NCBI GenBank assembly: GCA_018266765.1
Contig: JAFDZU010000001.1
Coordinates: 1-64,000, forward strand
Reading direction: 5' to 3'
Source of the DNA: Bacteroidota bacterium
GTDB taxonomy: Bacteria; Bacteroidota; Ignavibacteria; Kapaibacteriales; UBA961
Length of the DNA stretch: 64,000 nt
The notes under the pieces were generated by a model that made no database searches, was not told where the DNA came from, and was given only the letters and a program-made list of their open reading frames with translations. A program made the translations under genes and the position numbers. Shown here piece after piece: positions 46,116-55,729 of this stretch; position 1 is the stretch's first letter, and each line of letters begins with the position of its first letter.

Positions 46116-47459
46116 TTATAAAGATGTTGGAACATTTGACAAAAACTTTTTGTAGCCAAATAGTGCTTTGTTCTTTTGTAGCACAAGCGATTTATTATGT
46201 TTAGTATTATATTGTGCAATTATTTCGTGTTCAAATTTATCAAAAAATTCGGGGTCAAAGTTTGCATCTGAAAGATGTTCTAAGACATATTCAATTGTTC
46301 GCTTTTCGGATAACCATTGTTCACATATTTTATGACGGTACCGTACTCCAAGGTTATTAAAACCTATTACTTGCATATCATTATATACTATCCTTATGGA
46401 GCGTCGTCGATCAGGGTGCTCCCAGTACAATGTCTTTTCTCCCGAAGTATTTTGATTCACTAATCCATAAGTGTGATATTCTATATCAAAAAATTTAGCC
46501 GAATTAAATAAAATTCCACGATTATATTCCATTTTTTCACCGCAAATAACATTAGCAACTGTTTCGCCGTGCATTTCTCCGGTGTACCATAGTTGCTCAA
46601 CTTGATTTCGTCCCCCATCATTTGAAATTATTTCTGCGCAATCTCCAATGGCATAAATATCAGTGATTTGTGTTTCTAAATAAGAATTAACCAAAATTCC
46701 TCGAGTTGTTGGTATTGAGGACTTTTGGGCGAGGTCAATGTTTGGGTGAACTCCTGCGGTCAGTGCAACAAACTGAGCTGGGATTTCATCACCTTTACTT
46801 GTAATAACACTTCGAGCGTGACCATTTGAATCAGATACAATTTCTTTTAATTCTGTTTCAAGTCGTAAGTCAATTCCCTGGTGGCGAATATGTCGGTTTA
46901 TCATAGAAGATTCTTCAGCAGGAAGAACTGTATTCCAATACCCTGACTCTCGAACAAGCATCGTAACTTCAATATTTCGTGAATGAAGCATTTCAGCAAC
47001 TTCGACTCCAATTAATCCTCCGCCTACAATTATTCCTCTTGAAATTCCTTGAGTGTTTTGTTCCATTAAATCTAAATCTTGCTTAGAATAGAATCCTTGC
47101 ACACCTGCCAAATCTTGCCCTTTCCATCCAAATTTATTAGGAAGTGAGCCAGTAGCAAGTATCAGTTTGTCATATCCAATAACATTACCGGATTGCAAAT
47201 GAACTTTTTTTTCTTGATGATTTACGTTTACTGCAAAATCATGTATTAAATTAATCCGATTTTTCTTCCAGAACCAATGTTCGTATGGCTGTGTATGTTC
47301 AAACTTTAGATGTCCCATATAGACATACATAAGTGCAGGTCGGGAATAGAAATATTCTGTTTCACCTGAAATTACAGTAATTGAATAATCGCTTAGTTTT
47401 CTAAGATACCGTGCGGCAGTAATGCCGGCAATCCCATTTCCAATGATAACTACATTCAC
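46116..47459 (-). CDS. FAD-dependent pyridine nucleotide-disulphide-type oxidoreductase
   Basis: 447 residues. FAD is bound by VVIIGNGIAGITAARYLRK; the NAD(P)H fold has IIVGGGLIGVEVAEML; and IYAIGDCAEI closes the FAD site. It resembles the NADH oxidase/rubredoxin reductase/NirB-like group of flavoproteins, lacking the redox-active CxxxxC. Its C-terminal extension (about 360-447) is unfamiliar. The start is GTG at 47459 with no nearby alternative ATG in frame. It sits between the DUF547 gene and the polyferredoxin gene, suggesting it feeds electrons to the latter. Confidence 0.82.
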   Translation of the reverse strand: MNVVIIGNGIAGITAARYLRKLSDYSITVISGETEYFYSRPALMYVYMGHLKFEHTQPYEHWFWKKNRINLIHDFAVNVNHQEKKVHLQSGNVIGYDKLILATGSLPNKFGWKGQDLAGVQGFYSKQDLDLMEQNTQGISRGIIVGGGLIGVEVAEMLHSRNIEVTMLVRESGYWNTVLPAEESSMINRHIRHQGIDLRLETELKEIVSDSNGHARSVITSKGDEIPAQFVALTAGVHPNIDLAQKSSIPTTRGILVNSYLETQITDIYAIGDCAEIISNDGGRNQVEQLWYTGEMHGETVANVICGEKMEYNRGILFNSAKFFDIEYHTYGLVNQNTSGEKTLYWEHPDRRRSIRIVYNDMQVIGFNNLGVRYRHKICEQWLSEKRTIEYVLEHLSDANFDPEFFDKFEHEIIAQYNTKHNKSLVLQKNKALFGYKKFLSNVPTSL

Positions 47460-47506
47460 AACTTCTCCGAAAAATCAAATAATAATATTTAGTAAATCTT
47501 ACATAA

Positions 47507-48316
47507 TTACTTACAAAATGGTTTTACTTTGAGAGGAGCCGGACGCTGAGTAGTTTCATTAGAAGACCAGTCATATTCAAAAAAATCAATCGTAATATCA
47601 GATTTATTTGCTTTTATGAAGTCTATATCTTCCTGTTTAAGATATGGGATTATTACTTCAAGTAATTTTTTCTTTCCTCCGCCAATATCAAAATCTTTAT
47701 GATACCAATCCATAATTTTAGATAATTTTAAAGTCTTGGTTTCACGGTCGAGTCTCGCACCCATTGTTGATGTCATATACTCGTGCATATTTATCTCCAA
47801 CTGTTTTTTAGCGGTTTTAGAACAAAATGCTCTGTCATTGAGTTTTGGACATCCAACAGCCGCACATACTAACCCAAAATGAACTAAATATGTTGGGAAA
47901 TTAGCGCGAATTACTTCATTTTCTATCTGATTTAGTGAAAGCTCCATTCCACCTACTGAAAATTTATCAACATCAAAAAAACCTTTTTTCTTTAAAGGTG
48001 ATTGAATTGAACCATAGATTATCATATTACTAATCACACAAGCATTATAAGTATTTAACCAAAATGCAAGTTGTTCATCTCGAGGCCACTCTTGTGGGGT
48101 TGCATGAGCAATTTCATAAATATAATCTTTAAACGGTTGTGTATTAAATCCTTGGTAATAAACTTTTCCGTCTTTAACGTTTTTTTGTAAAAGTGAATCA
48201 AAAGCGACATGGGAAAAGTTTTCAGTGGCTTTTAATGTATTTACACCAGTGACAATGATTATCACCAGAAACATGAGATATATTTTTATATTTCTTAATT
48301 TTATATTACTTACCAT
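47507..48316 (-). CDS. DUF547 secreted or anchored protein
   Basis: 269 residues. A hydrophobic N-terminal segment (about 10-29, ending LKATE) marks export. The DUF547 core has AFWLNTYNACVISNM and the segment LVCAAVGCPKLNDRAF, with FFDVDKF and LSLNQIENEVIR in between, as in the family. No function is established. It precedes the oxidoreductase by 47 bases and the three genes run in one direction. The gap to the divergent metalloprotease gene (48317-48527) is AT-rich with no clear promoter box. Confidence 0.88.
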   Translation of the reverse strand: MVSNIKLRNIKIYLMFLVIIIVTGVNTLKATENFSHVAFDSLLQKNVKDGKVYYQGFNTQPFKDYIYEIAHATPQEWPRDEQLAFWLNTYNACVISNMIIYGSIQSPLKKKGFFDVDKFSVGGMELSLNQIENEVIRANFPTYLVHFGLVCAAVGCPKLNDRAFCSKTAKKQLEINMHEYMTSTMGARLDRETKTLKLSKIMDWYHKDFDIGGGKKKLLEVIIPYLKQEDIDFIKANKSDITIDFFEYDWSSNETTQRPAPLKVKPFCK

Positions 48317-48527
48317 AATCTATATCTTCCTTTAATATTTATTATTTTGAACATAGTAATTGGATTATTCTTTCTTGTTTATATTTTTTTACCATCTCTG
48401 AAAGCAATATATTAAATAATAATCGGATTAATTACATATATTTTTACTCGATTGTTGCTTCTGATTTTTATAAGCTCTATTTTTGAAAAAATCGAAAATA
48501 AACTCAGTACATTTTGGAGTAATTCTA

Positions 48528-50471
48528 ATGAATCGTCTATTATCCATTGTTCTTATTATGATGATGTTTGAAGTAACTTTTGTATTTGCTCAGATACGAT
48601 TTATTTCTCCTCATTCAGTCCAAACAGACACATATAATTTTTTACAAGTTGCTAATGCAACTTCTCAATCAATTGAAAAGTCTCTTACTTCAAAACAACT
48701 AACCTATTCAGCTTCATCATTCTTACCACTTTTACGATCAGTCAATACTATTTCTCTTGAAAATTTTCCTTTATCACTTTCAGAAACCGGTACAGTAAAT
48801 CTAAAAAGAATGCGAACCGCAACAGATGGAAATACACAACTTTTTACTTCAACTAACAATAGTAATATTCCATTTAATTTACCAGAAGTCATTGTTTTTA
48901 AAGGCACTATAAAAGAAGAACCAAACTCCATAATTACACTTTGTACAGTAAAAGACGAACTTATTTGTTCTATTAAACGGCAAGATGGAACAAGTTTTAC
49001 AATAGCACCTTCTTCGGAATCTAATTCGTCTTTTCATTATTTAGTTCCTGACAATTCTTATCACAAAAAAAATGATTTGCTTCAATGTATGACCGAGGAA
49101 ACAAATTTATTGATGAAAGATAAACTGATTGCTCCACCTTCATTTATACAACAAAAATCTGCAAAAACTTTATCAAATAATCTGCTTGAAGTTCGAATTG
49201 CAATTGAATGTGATAATAAATTCTATAAAGATTTTAATGATTCTAGTAAAGCAGCGGCGTATGCTATTGCTTTGATATCACTTGCAAGTATAACGTTTGA
49301 AGATGAAATCAACACCGTATTGACTATTCCTTGGCTGAAAATTTGGACTACTCCTGACCCTTATAATGTCAATGGAGATGGATATTCACTTGTTTGGAAA
49401 GCACAAAAATATTGGAAAGATAGTTTAAACAATGTTGATCGAGATCTTGTACACACATTAACTTCCGGTGGCGGTGGAGGAATTGCACTTCAATATCCAC
49501 TATCAAATGGAGGTGGTGGAACAACAATTTGCAGTAAAAATGATGGATTTGGTTCGTCCTCTCCATTTACGTTTCATACATATCCTACCTTTGATTTTAC
49601 GTATGGTGTGTATATAGTTGCTCATGAAATAGGTCATAATTTTGGAGCTGTTCATTCTCATAATTGTTTTTGGAATCCACCGTTTGATACCTGTGTCGTT
49701 CAAGAAGCAATTGATGGCAAATGCTTTCCGGCAGGTATTACAGTTCGACCTAATCCCGGGTCTATTATGAGTTATTGTCCTTCAGTTAATTTAGCGGCTC
49801 ATAATAATGATTTTAATTTTTATCGAGTAAATATGACCTTTTTACCGAAAATTGCAAGTTATATGCGCGCTCAAGTTGAATCTGCTTCTTGTATTACTTC
49901 AGCAAGTAAACCTAATATAGTTCTCAGTTATCCTCGTGGTGAACAAGCAATTGATACGACTACGATTACAATCCGATGGCAATCATCTAATGTTCAAAAT
50001 GTAAAACTCGAACATTCAACCGATGCCGGTGTTTCGTGGAAAGATATAATTTCAAGTATTCCTGCGGCTGATGGTCAATACACATGGAATTTACCTGTAA
50101 TCAAAACAAATCAAATGGTTATTCGCATTTCAGATATTACCGATGAAAACACAAATGATAGAAGTACTATTCCTTTCAAAGCTTATAACCCCACAGGAGT
50201 TGAGGAATTAAATAACACACAATTATTAGATATTCATCCTACGATTACCGACGGAGAGCTTACTCTTGAGGGTAATATTCTCACAGGAGGCGAATCACTT
50301 TCAATGACTCTCTATTCATTACAAGGAAAAGAATTACGGAAATGGAAAATCCCCACAAGTATTGGTCACATTTCACTTACTTTTGATGTAACTAATATTC
50401 CTGTAGGTGTTTACACTGTACTTGTAAAAGGATTGAATTACAATTTATCTAAAACAGTAATTCGACACTAA
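48528..50471 (+). CDS. Secreted reprolysin-like metalloprotease with type IX secretion tail
   Basis: 647 residues from the ATG at 48528, which has GGAG eight bases upstream; a TTG at 48483 is rejected. A signal peptide (about 1-22) and a propeptide-like region (25-220) precede the M12B-like catalytic domain. The zinc motif HEIGHNFGAVH (about 366-376) and the Met-turn SIMSYCPS (about 413) are both present. A beta-sandwich (about 465-555) and a T9SS type A sorting-like domain (about 575-647, ending VLVKGLNYNLSKTVIRH) complete it. It should be exported through Sec, then type IX secretion to the surface. Substrate unknown. Confidence 0.88.
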   Translation: MNRLLSIVLIMMMFEVTFVFAQIRFISPHSVQTDTYNFLQVANATSQSIEKSLTSKQLTYSASSFLPLLRSVNTISLENFPLSLSETGTVNLKRMRTATDGNTQLFTSTNNSNIPFNLPEVIVFKGTIKEEPNSIITLCTVKDELICSIKRQDGTSFTIAPSSESNSSFHYLVPDNSYHKKNDLLQCMTEETNLLMKDKLIAPPSFIQQKSAKTLSNNLLEVRIAIECDNKFYKDFNDSSKAAAYAIALISLASITFEDEINTVLTIPWLKIWTTPDPYNVNGDGYSLVWKAQKYWKDSLNNVDRDLVHTLTSGGGGGIALQYPLSNGGGGTTICSKNDGFGSSSPFTFHTYPTFDFTYGVYIVAHEIGHNFGAVHSHNCFWNPPFDTCVVQEAIDGKCFPAGITVRPNPGSIMSYCPSVNLAAHNNDFNFYRVNMTFLPKIASYMRAQVESASCITSASKPNIVLSYPRGEQAIDTTTITIRWQSSNVQNVKLEHSTDAGVSWKDIISSIPAADGQYTWNLPVIKTNQMVIRISDITDENTNDRSTIPFKAYNPTGVEELNNTQLLDIHPTITDGELTLEGNILTGGESLSMTLYSLQGKELRKWKIPTSIGHISLTFDVTNIPVGVYTVLVKGLNYNLSKTVIRH

Positions 50472-50481
50472 AAAAATTACG

Positions 50482-51027
50482 ATGAAAAAGTTAGATTGTA
50501 TCACAACTATTGAAATTTCTTCACAACAGATAAAAGCGGCAAAAAATTTTGCTCTCAAGGTAATAGAAACAGTTGATTATAGTGATAGTAATCAAATCAA
50601 TAAACGTAAAATTGCAGATGATCATTTCATTAGTAAACTTGGTGAAGAAGCTGTTAAAAACTGTTACGAAAATTTGGGATTTTCTGTTAGTCCAATAGAT
50701 TATAATATTTACAACGGAAAACAAAAATCTTGGGAAAGTGATTTAACGATTAATAATTTTCCTCTTGCAGTTAAAACTCAAAAAAAATCAGCAGCTTTAA
50801 AGTATGGTCTGTCTTGGACTTTTCAATTATCCGGCTTTCGTAATGACCCAATTCTTCTAAATCCTGAAGGTTGGGTTTGTTTCGTTGAATGTGACGATAC
50901 TCATAATTTTTTATGTAGAGTTTTTCCCCCACTTCAAATAAAATTACTAACATTCCGTGAACCGAAACTTGCTCATTTAAAAGGAAAAAAGAAAGTTGTG
51001 TATGCTGAAGACTTCGTACATTTGTAA
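50482..51027 (+). CDS. Hypothetical protein, possible PD-(D/E)XK-like fold
   Basis: 181 residues that I do not recognise. The middle is reminiscent of a restriction-like nuclease core: GEEAVKNCYENLGFSV (helix with Glu), then SDLTI and PLAVKTQKK, a strand-turn-strand with Asp87 and Lys98. The usual Glu of the ExK motif would be Ala here (AVK), so catalysis is doubtful. A later part has WTFQLSGFRNDPILL and the C-terminus is basic. It starts ten bases after the protease stop and ends 55 bases before the DinB-like gene. The fold call is tentative. Confidence 0.5.
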   Translation: MKKLDCITTIEISSQQIKAAKNFALKVIETVDYSDSNQINKRKIADDHFISKLGEEAVKNCYENLGFSVSPIDYNIYNGKQKSWESDLTINNFPLAVKTQKKSAALKYGLSWTFQLSGFRNDPILLNPEGWVCFVECDDTHNFLCRVFPPLQIKLLTFREPKLAHLKGKKKVVYAEDFVHL

Positions 51028-51082
51028 TCAAAACTTAAATTTTCATTTTGAATTTTTTAATAGCTTATTTTAGGGAATAAAA

Positions 51083-51583
51083 ATGGATTCTATATCTTCG
51101 GCTTTTCGTTCACAGTATATTGCGGCACTTTTGATGCTTCGCAATTCTATAATTGCTTGCCCTGAAACTGTTTGGAATGATTCGAGTTATGGAAACAGGT
51201 TCTGGCATGTATCGTATCATGTGCTTTATTTTACGGCTCTCTACTTATCTCCGAGTTTGCAAGAAAGCAATTTATGGGAAAAATGCCGGAAGACATATCA
51301 AGCGCTCAGTAAATGGGAAAGTGAACCCGACTATGACCCCGAACAAAATATACCTTATACTAAAGAAGAAATATTAGATTTTATCGAATTTATTCAACTA
51401 CGACTTGAAGTTGCTTTTGATGAAGTTCCAATGTATTCACCAAGTGGATTTCCATGGATTTCCTTTAATAAACTTCAATTACACATCTATAATCTTAGAC
51501 ATTTACAACATCACATCGGACAGCTCACAGAACGCATCAAACAAACCACCGGCAAAGGAATTGCTTGGGTTGGAAAAGGGTAA
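51083..51583 (+). CDS. DinB-like/YfiT-like metal-binding four-helix protein
   Basis: 166 residues of predicted four-helix bundle. FWHVSYHVLYFTALY and LRHLQHHIGQLTER carry His residues placed as in the DinB/YfiT metal-binding families, where three His bind a divalent metal. These proteins act in thiol-dependent detoxification or stress in other bacteria. The start ATG at 51083 has AGGGA upstream. It lies 54 bases before prfC. Substrate and partners are unknown. Confidence 0.68.
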   Translation: MDSISSAFRSQYIAALLMLRNSIIACPETVWNDSSYGNRFWHVSYHVLYFTALYLSPSLQESNLWEKCRKTYQALSKWESEPDYDPEQNIPYTKEEILDFIEFIQLRLEVAFDEVPMYSPSGFPWISFNKLQLHIYNLRHLQHHIGQLTERIKQTTGKGIAWVGKG

Positions 51584-51637
51584 TATTTAAATTTTACCGT
51601 TTTTCACAATTAGTTATTTTTCAATATAATATTATCT

Positions 51638-53200
51638 ATGTCTTTAACTTCAGAAATAAAACGTCGGCGAACTCTTGCAATCATTTCTCATCCCGATGCA
51701 GGGAAAACCACACTAACCGAAAAATTATTACTTTATTCCGGAGCAATACGAAAAGCCGGTTCAGTAACAGGAGGCAAACATACAACAACGACTTCCGATT
51801 GGATGGCAATCGAACAGCAACGTGGAATTTCCGTTTCATCAAGTGCAATGCAAGTGGAATATGACGGAATTTTACTTAATATTCTCGATACTCCGGGTCA
51901 CCAAGATTTCTCTGAAGATACCTATCGAACCCTGATGGCTGTTGATTGTGCGATAATGCTTATTGATGCCGGAAAAGGAGTCGAGGAACAAACTGTAAAG
52001 CTTTTCAAAGTTTGTCGTGACAGAGGAATTCCAATTATTACGTTCATTAATAAAATGGACAGACCTGCCTTAAGCCCTTTTGAATTAATGGATAATGTAG
52101 AAAAAGTATTGGGTATTATTCCTGTGCCGCTTACGTTTCCTGTTGGTGATGGCCCGGATTTTCGAGGTGTTTATGAGCGAGAGTCAAAGCAATTTCATTC
52201 GTTTGAACGAACAGTAGGCAATGCTTATAAAGCCCCAGTTACAATTTCAGACATACATGACCCAAACATTCGTGCCTCGCTTGGAACTAATTTCCACAAT
52301 CGATTAGTCGAAGATTTGGAAATGGTTGAAGTTGTGCTTCCTCACTTTAATCGTGAAGATTTTTTGAATGAAAGAATTACTCCAGTTTTCTTTGGAAGTG
52401 CAATTACTAATTTCGGTGTCGAGAATTTTCTCCAACATTTGACCACACTTGCTCCCGAACCTCAAGGCATGGAAACTTCTGCAGGATTTATTGCTCCTGA
52501 AAGTGAAGTGTTTTCAGGATTTATGTATAAGATGCAAGCAAATATGAATAAATCGCATCGTGATCGTATTTCATTTTTTAGAATCGTTTCCGGTAAATTT
52601 GAACGTGGAATGACCGTAAAACACCCACGTTCGGGCAAAGAAGTAAAACTCAATTATCCATTTCAAATATTCGGACAAGACCGTGATATTATTGATGTTG
52701 CGTATCCTGGAGATGTAATTGGTTTGTCTAACCCCGGAATTTTTAGAGTTGGAGATGCGCTGACGACGGGTGAGAATTTTACTATACCACAATTTCCACG
52801 TTTTGCGCCTGAAATATTTGCGCGTGTATTACCTAAATCCGGTTCTTATTCTAAAGGATTTCGTAAAGGAATTGACCAACTCGGAGAAGAAGGTGTTATT
52901 CAGATTTTCCAAGATGCACAACGAAGTCCGACTCCGCTTGTAGCCGCTGTCGGTGAACTTCAATTACAAGTATTTCAATCGCGTATGGAGTCTGAATACA
53001 ACGAACTTGTTAATTTGGAACGGCTTCCATATACACGCACACGCTGGATCGGTGGAACTGTAATGCCTGCTACTTCAATTCCAATTGCTTACGACGACCA
53101 AAATCGTCCGGTTGCAATGTTCAAAACAGATTGGGAATTAAGTTATCAACTACAAAGAACTGAAGGGTTGGAATTATTGGAATCACCAAAAATTGAGTAA
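51638..53200 (+). CDS. prfC: Peptide chain release factor 3
   Basis: 520 residues. A translational GTPase that recycles RF1/RF2 from ribosomes. SHPDAGKTTLTEKLLLYSG is the P-loop, GGKHTTTTSDW lies by switch I, DTPGHQDFSEDTYR is G3 and NKMDRPA is G4. The C-terminal domains II and III have RVLPKSGSYSKGFRKG and LGEEGVIQIFQDA. The length (about 528 in E. coli) fits. The ATG at 51638 is clear. It stands alone between the DinB-like gene and a small unknown gene. Confidence 0.96.
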   Translation: MSLTSEIKRRRTLAIISHPDAGKTTLTEKLLLYSGAIRKAGSVTGGKHTTTTSDWMAIEQQRGISVSSSAMQVEYDGILLNILDTPGHQDFSEDTYRTLMAVDCAIMLIDAGKGVEEQTVKLFKVCRDRGIPIITFINKMDRPALSPFELMDNVEKVLGIIPVPLTFPVGDGPDFRGVYERESKQFHSFERTVGNAYKAPVTISDIHDPNIRASLGTNFHNRLVEDLEMVEVVLPHFNREDFLNERITPVFFGSAITNFGVENFLQHLTTLAPEPQGMETSAGFIAPESEVFSGFMYKMQANMNKSHRDRISFFRIVSGKFERGMTVKHPRSGKEVKLNYPFQIFGQDRDIIDVAYPGDVIGLSNPGIFRVGDALTTGENFTIPQFPRFAPEIFARVLPKSGSYSKGFRKGIDQLGEEGVIQIFQDAQRSPTPLVAAVGELQLQVFQSRMESEYNELVNLERLPYTRTRWIGGTVMPATSIPIAYDDQNRPVAMFKTDWELSYQLQRTEGLELLESPKIE

Positions 53201-53355
53201 GGTGAAAATCAATTTTTCATTTAATAATTTTATTGTTCTATACTTTTTTAGATAATAAATTTATTACTATTAATCAATAAGTTAATATCTCACTCAGATT
53301 ACCGATAAATTCCATACTTTCAGTTTATCAAACAACTTTTCATGGAGAAATCTCT

Positions 53356-53706
53356 ATGGCAATCTCCCCTATTCAATCCGGTACGCTTGGAAGTTCCAAT
53401 TCCGATAAATGGATTGTGCGCGAGAGTGCAGTATCCCAAGCCCGTAAAAACAATGTTTCACTTTCATCGAATGTATTCAAAAAAGTAGAATCTTTTATGA
53501 ATGCCGGTTCATCGAAAGATATACTTTTGAATGATTTAACACCCGATGAAAAAGAGCAATTTCTCAAAATTCTTGCCGGCTTACTCAAAGAAGGAATAAT
53601 AGGTTATGAAATTTTGGAAGTGAACGGGAAACCTGAAAAACATTTCTTGGTAAATCAAATTGGTGACCGACGACTCTATGGCGCGAAACAATATATCAAA
53701 AAGTAA
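53356..53706 (+). CDS. Small hypothetical protein
   Basis: 116 residues, not recognised. The start is Ser/Gly-rich and perhaps disordered (QSGTLGSSNSDKW). A helical middle has LTPDEKEQFLKILAGLLKEG, and the end is a short beta segment (IGYEILEVNGKPEK, RRLYGAKQYI). No signal peptide, cysteines or transmembrane helix are seen. GGAGAA lies seven to eight bases before the ATG, and the coding composition is like its neighbours, so it is likely real. It sits between prfC and speA with about 150 and 115 bases on each side. Confidence 0.72.
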   Translation: MAISPIQSGTLGSSNSDKWIVRESAVSQARKNNVSLSSNVFKKVESFMNAGSSKDILLNDLTPDEKEQFLKILAGLLKEGIIGYEILEVNGKPEKHFLVNQIGDRRLYGAKQYIKK

Positions 53707-53822
53707 TCTCGTTTGATTTACGATTTTAACGATACTTATTCGTCAAATCTTCCTTCAAAATCGTATATTGTCATACTTTTTGTGTGTATTTATTTCACGA
53801 CTGATTTTATTAGGAGCGATTG

Positions 53823-55718
53823 ATGCGAAAATGGCGAATTGAAGATGCGGCTGAACTGTATAATATCAACGGTTGGGGCATAAATTATTTTGGGATTAAC
53901 GACAAAGGAAATGTTACCGTAAGTCCTCGAAAATCCAAAGGTACAGCAATTGACCTTAAAGAACTTGTCGAAGAACTCACCCTACGTGATGTAGCCCTGC
54001 CAATGCTCCTTCGATTCCCAGATATCCTTGATGACCGAATTGAAAAAATCTCCGGTTGTTTTGATAAAGCATCAAAAGAATATGGGTATCAAGGAAGATA
54101 TTACAATGTCTATCCTATCAAAGTTAATCAGCAACGTCCAGTCGTTGAAGAAATCGTTCGCTACGGTAAAAAATTCCCAATCGGACTTGAAGCCGGATCC
54201 AAACCCGAACTTCATGCCGTACTTGCCATTATGGATAATCCCGACGCGCTTATCATTTGCAATGGTTATAAAGATGAAGAATTTATTGAGCTTGCACTAT
54301 TAGCCCAAAAAATGGGTAAAAAGATTTTTATTGTAGTCGAAAAACTCAATGAATTGAAACTTATTAAATCAGTTGCGGCTCGCGTTAATGTTCGCCCTAA
54401 TATTGGAGTTCGGATTAAACTTGCCGCATCCGGCAGTGGAAAATGGGAAGAGTCCGGTGGAGACCAAAGTAAATTCGGATTAACAGCAAGCGAACTCTTG
54501 GAAGCAATCAGTTATGCTGAAGAAGCCGGAATTTTAGATTGTGTTCGGCTTATCCATTTTCATTTGGGAAGTCAAATTACCAATATTCGTAAAATTAAAT
54601 CCGGCTTGAGAGAAGTATCTCAATTTTACACTCAACTACAAAAAATGGGTTGTTCGATTGAATATGTAGATATCGGCGGTGGTCTTGGAGTAGATTACGA
54701 CGGCTCTCGTTCTTCTGCTTCGAACAGCATCAATTATTCAATCCAAGAGTATGCAAATGATGCTATTTATACTATTAAGGATGCCGCTGATAAAAGTGGT
54801 CTTCCCCACCCGCATTTAATTACTGAATCAGGTCGCGCGCTCACAGCTCATCATTCATTATTAGTTTTTAATGTGTTAGAAACTTCTACTCCTCCGACAC
54901 TAAGCAAAGAAGATCAAAAGATTAATGACGACGACCATGACATTACACGCGAACTTAAAAAAATATTACAAGGACTTTCGAGCCATAGCATGATAGAATC
55001 ATGGCATGATGCACTTCAAATGAGAGAAGAAGCATTAGATTTATTTAGCTTGGGAATGTTAAAATTACAAATTCGTGCATTGGTTGAAAGCTTGTTTTGG
55101 ACTATTGCCGCTGAAGTTCGACGTTTAGCGGCAGATTTAAAACATCCACCCGAAGAATTCCGTTCTCTTCCGAGAATGCTCGCTGAAAAGTATTTCTGTA
55201 ATTTCTCGCTCTTTCAGTCATTGCCAGATTCATGGGCAATTGACCAAATTTTCCCAATTATGCCAATTCATCGGTTGAATGAGAAGCCAACTCATGAAGC
55301 AACTCTTCAAGATATTACATGTGACTCTGACGGTAAAATTGATAAATTCGTCGGCGCACATAATTTTTCACAATATCTCCCTCTTCATGATTTTAAAGTA
55401 GGCGAACCTTATTATATGGCGGTGTTTTTGGTCGGAGCATATCAAGAAATTCTTGGGGACTTACATAATCTTTTTGGTGATACAAATGCAGTGCATATAA
55501 TTGTTAATAATGATGGTTATGAGATTCAACAAATTATTGATGGTGAAACAGTCGCTGATGTATTGGATTATGTTCAGTTCAGTGCAAAGAAACTTGTAAG
55601 AACAATGGAAACTTGGGTAAATAATTCCGTCAAAGAAGGAAGAATATCAATTGTAGAAGGTAAAGAATTTCTAACTATTTACCGGTCAGGTTTGTACGGT
55701 TATACATATTTGGAATAA
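53823..55718 (+). CDS. speA: Biosynthetic arginine decarboxylase
   Basis: 631 residues. A fold-III PLP enzyme that makes agmatine for polyamine synthesis. The PLP lysine is in VYPIKVNQQRPVVEEI; HLGSQITNIRKI and VDIGGGLGVDYDGS form the phosphate site. DITCDSDGKIDKF gives the C-terminal Cys. A trailing extension, ISIVEGKEFLTIYRSGLYGY, completes the family length (about 630-660). The ATG at 53823 is chosen over a TTG three bases earlier because AGGAG (53812-53816) lies six bases upstream. The kinase gene begins 11 bases after its stop. Confidence 0.96.
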   Translation: MRKWRIEDAAELYNINGWGINYFGINDKGNVTVSPRKSKGTAIDLKELVEELTLRDVALPMLLRFPDILDDRIEKISGCFDKASKEYGYQGRYYNVYPIKVNQQRPVVEEIVRYGKKFPIGLEAGSKPELHAVLAIMDNPDALIICNGYKDEEFIELALLAQKMGKKIFIVVEKLNELKLIKSVAARVNVRPNIGVRIKLAASGSGKWEESGGDQSKFGLTASELLEAISYAEEAGILDCVRLIHFHLGSQITNIRKIKSGLREVSQFYTQLQKMGCSIEYVDIGGGLGVDYDGSRSSASNSINYSIQEYANDAIYTIKDAADKSGLPHPHLITESGRALTAHHSLLVFNVLETSTPPTLSKEDQKINDDDHDITRELKKILQGLSSHSMIESWHDALQMREEALDLFSLGMLKLQIRALVESLFWTIAAEVRRLAADLKHPPEEFRSLPRMLAEKYFCNFSLFQSLPDSWAIDQIFPIMPIHRLNEKPTHEATLQDITCDSDGKIDKFVGAHNFSQYLPLHDFKVGEPYYMAVFLVGAYQEILGDLHNLFGDTNAVHIIVNNDGYEIQQIIDGETVADVLDYVQFSAKKLVRTMETWVNNSVKEGRISIVEGKEFLTIYRSGLYGYTYLE

Positions 55719-55729
55719 TTAATGGATTA

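Noticed and set aside
48317-48527. A tRNA or regulatory RNA in the divergent gap before the metalloprotease
   Set aside because: No cloverleaf, T-loop GGTTCRA or other conserved RNA element was found in this AT-rich gap, nor in other intergenic gaps.
53202-53218. A terminator after prfC
   Set aside because: Only a six-base all-AT stem (TGAAAA/TTTTCA) without a proper T tract.
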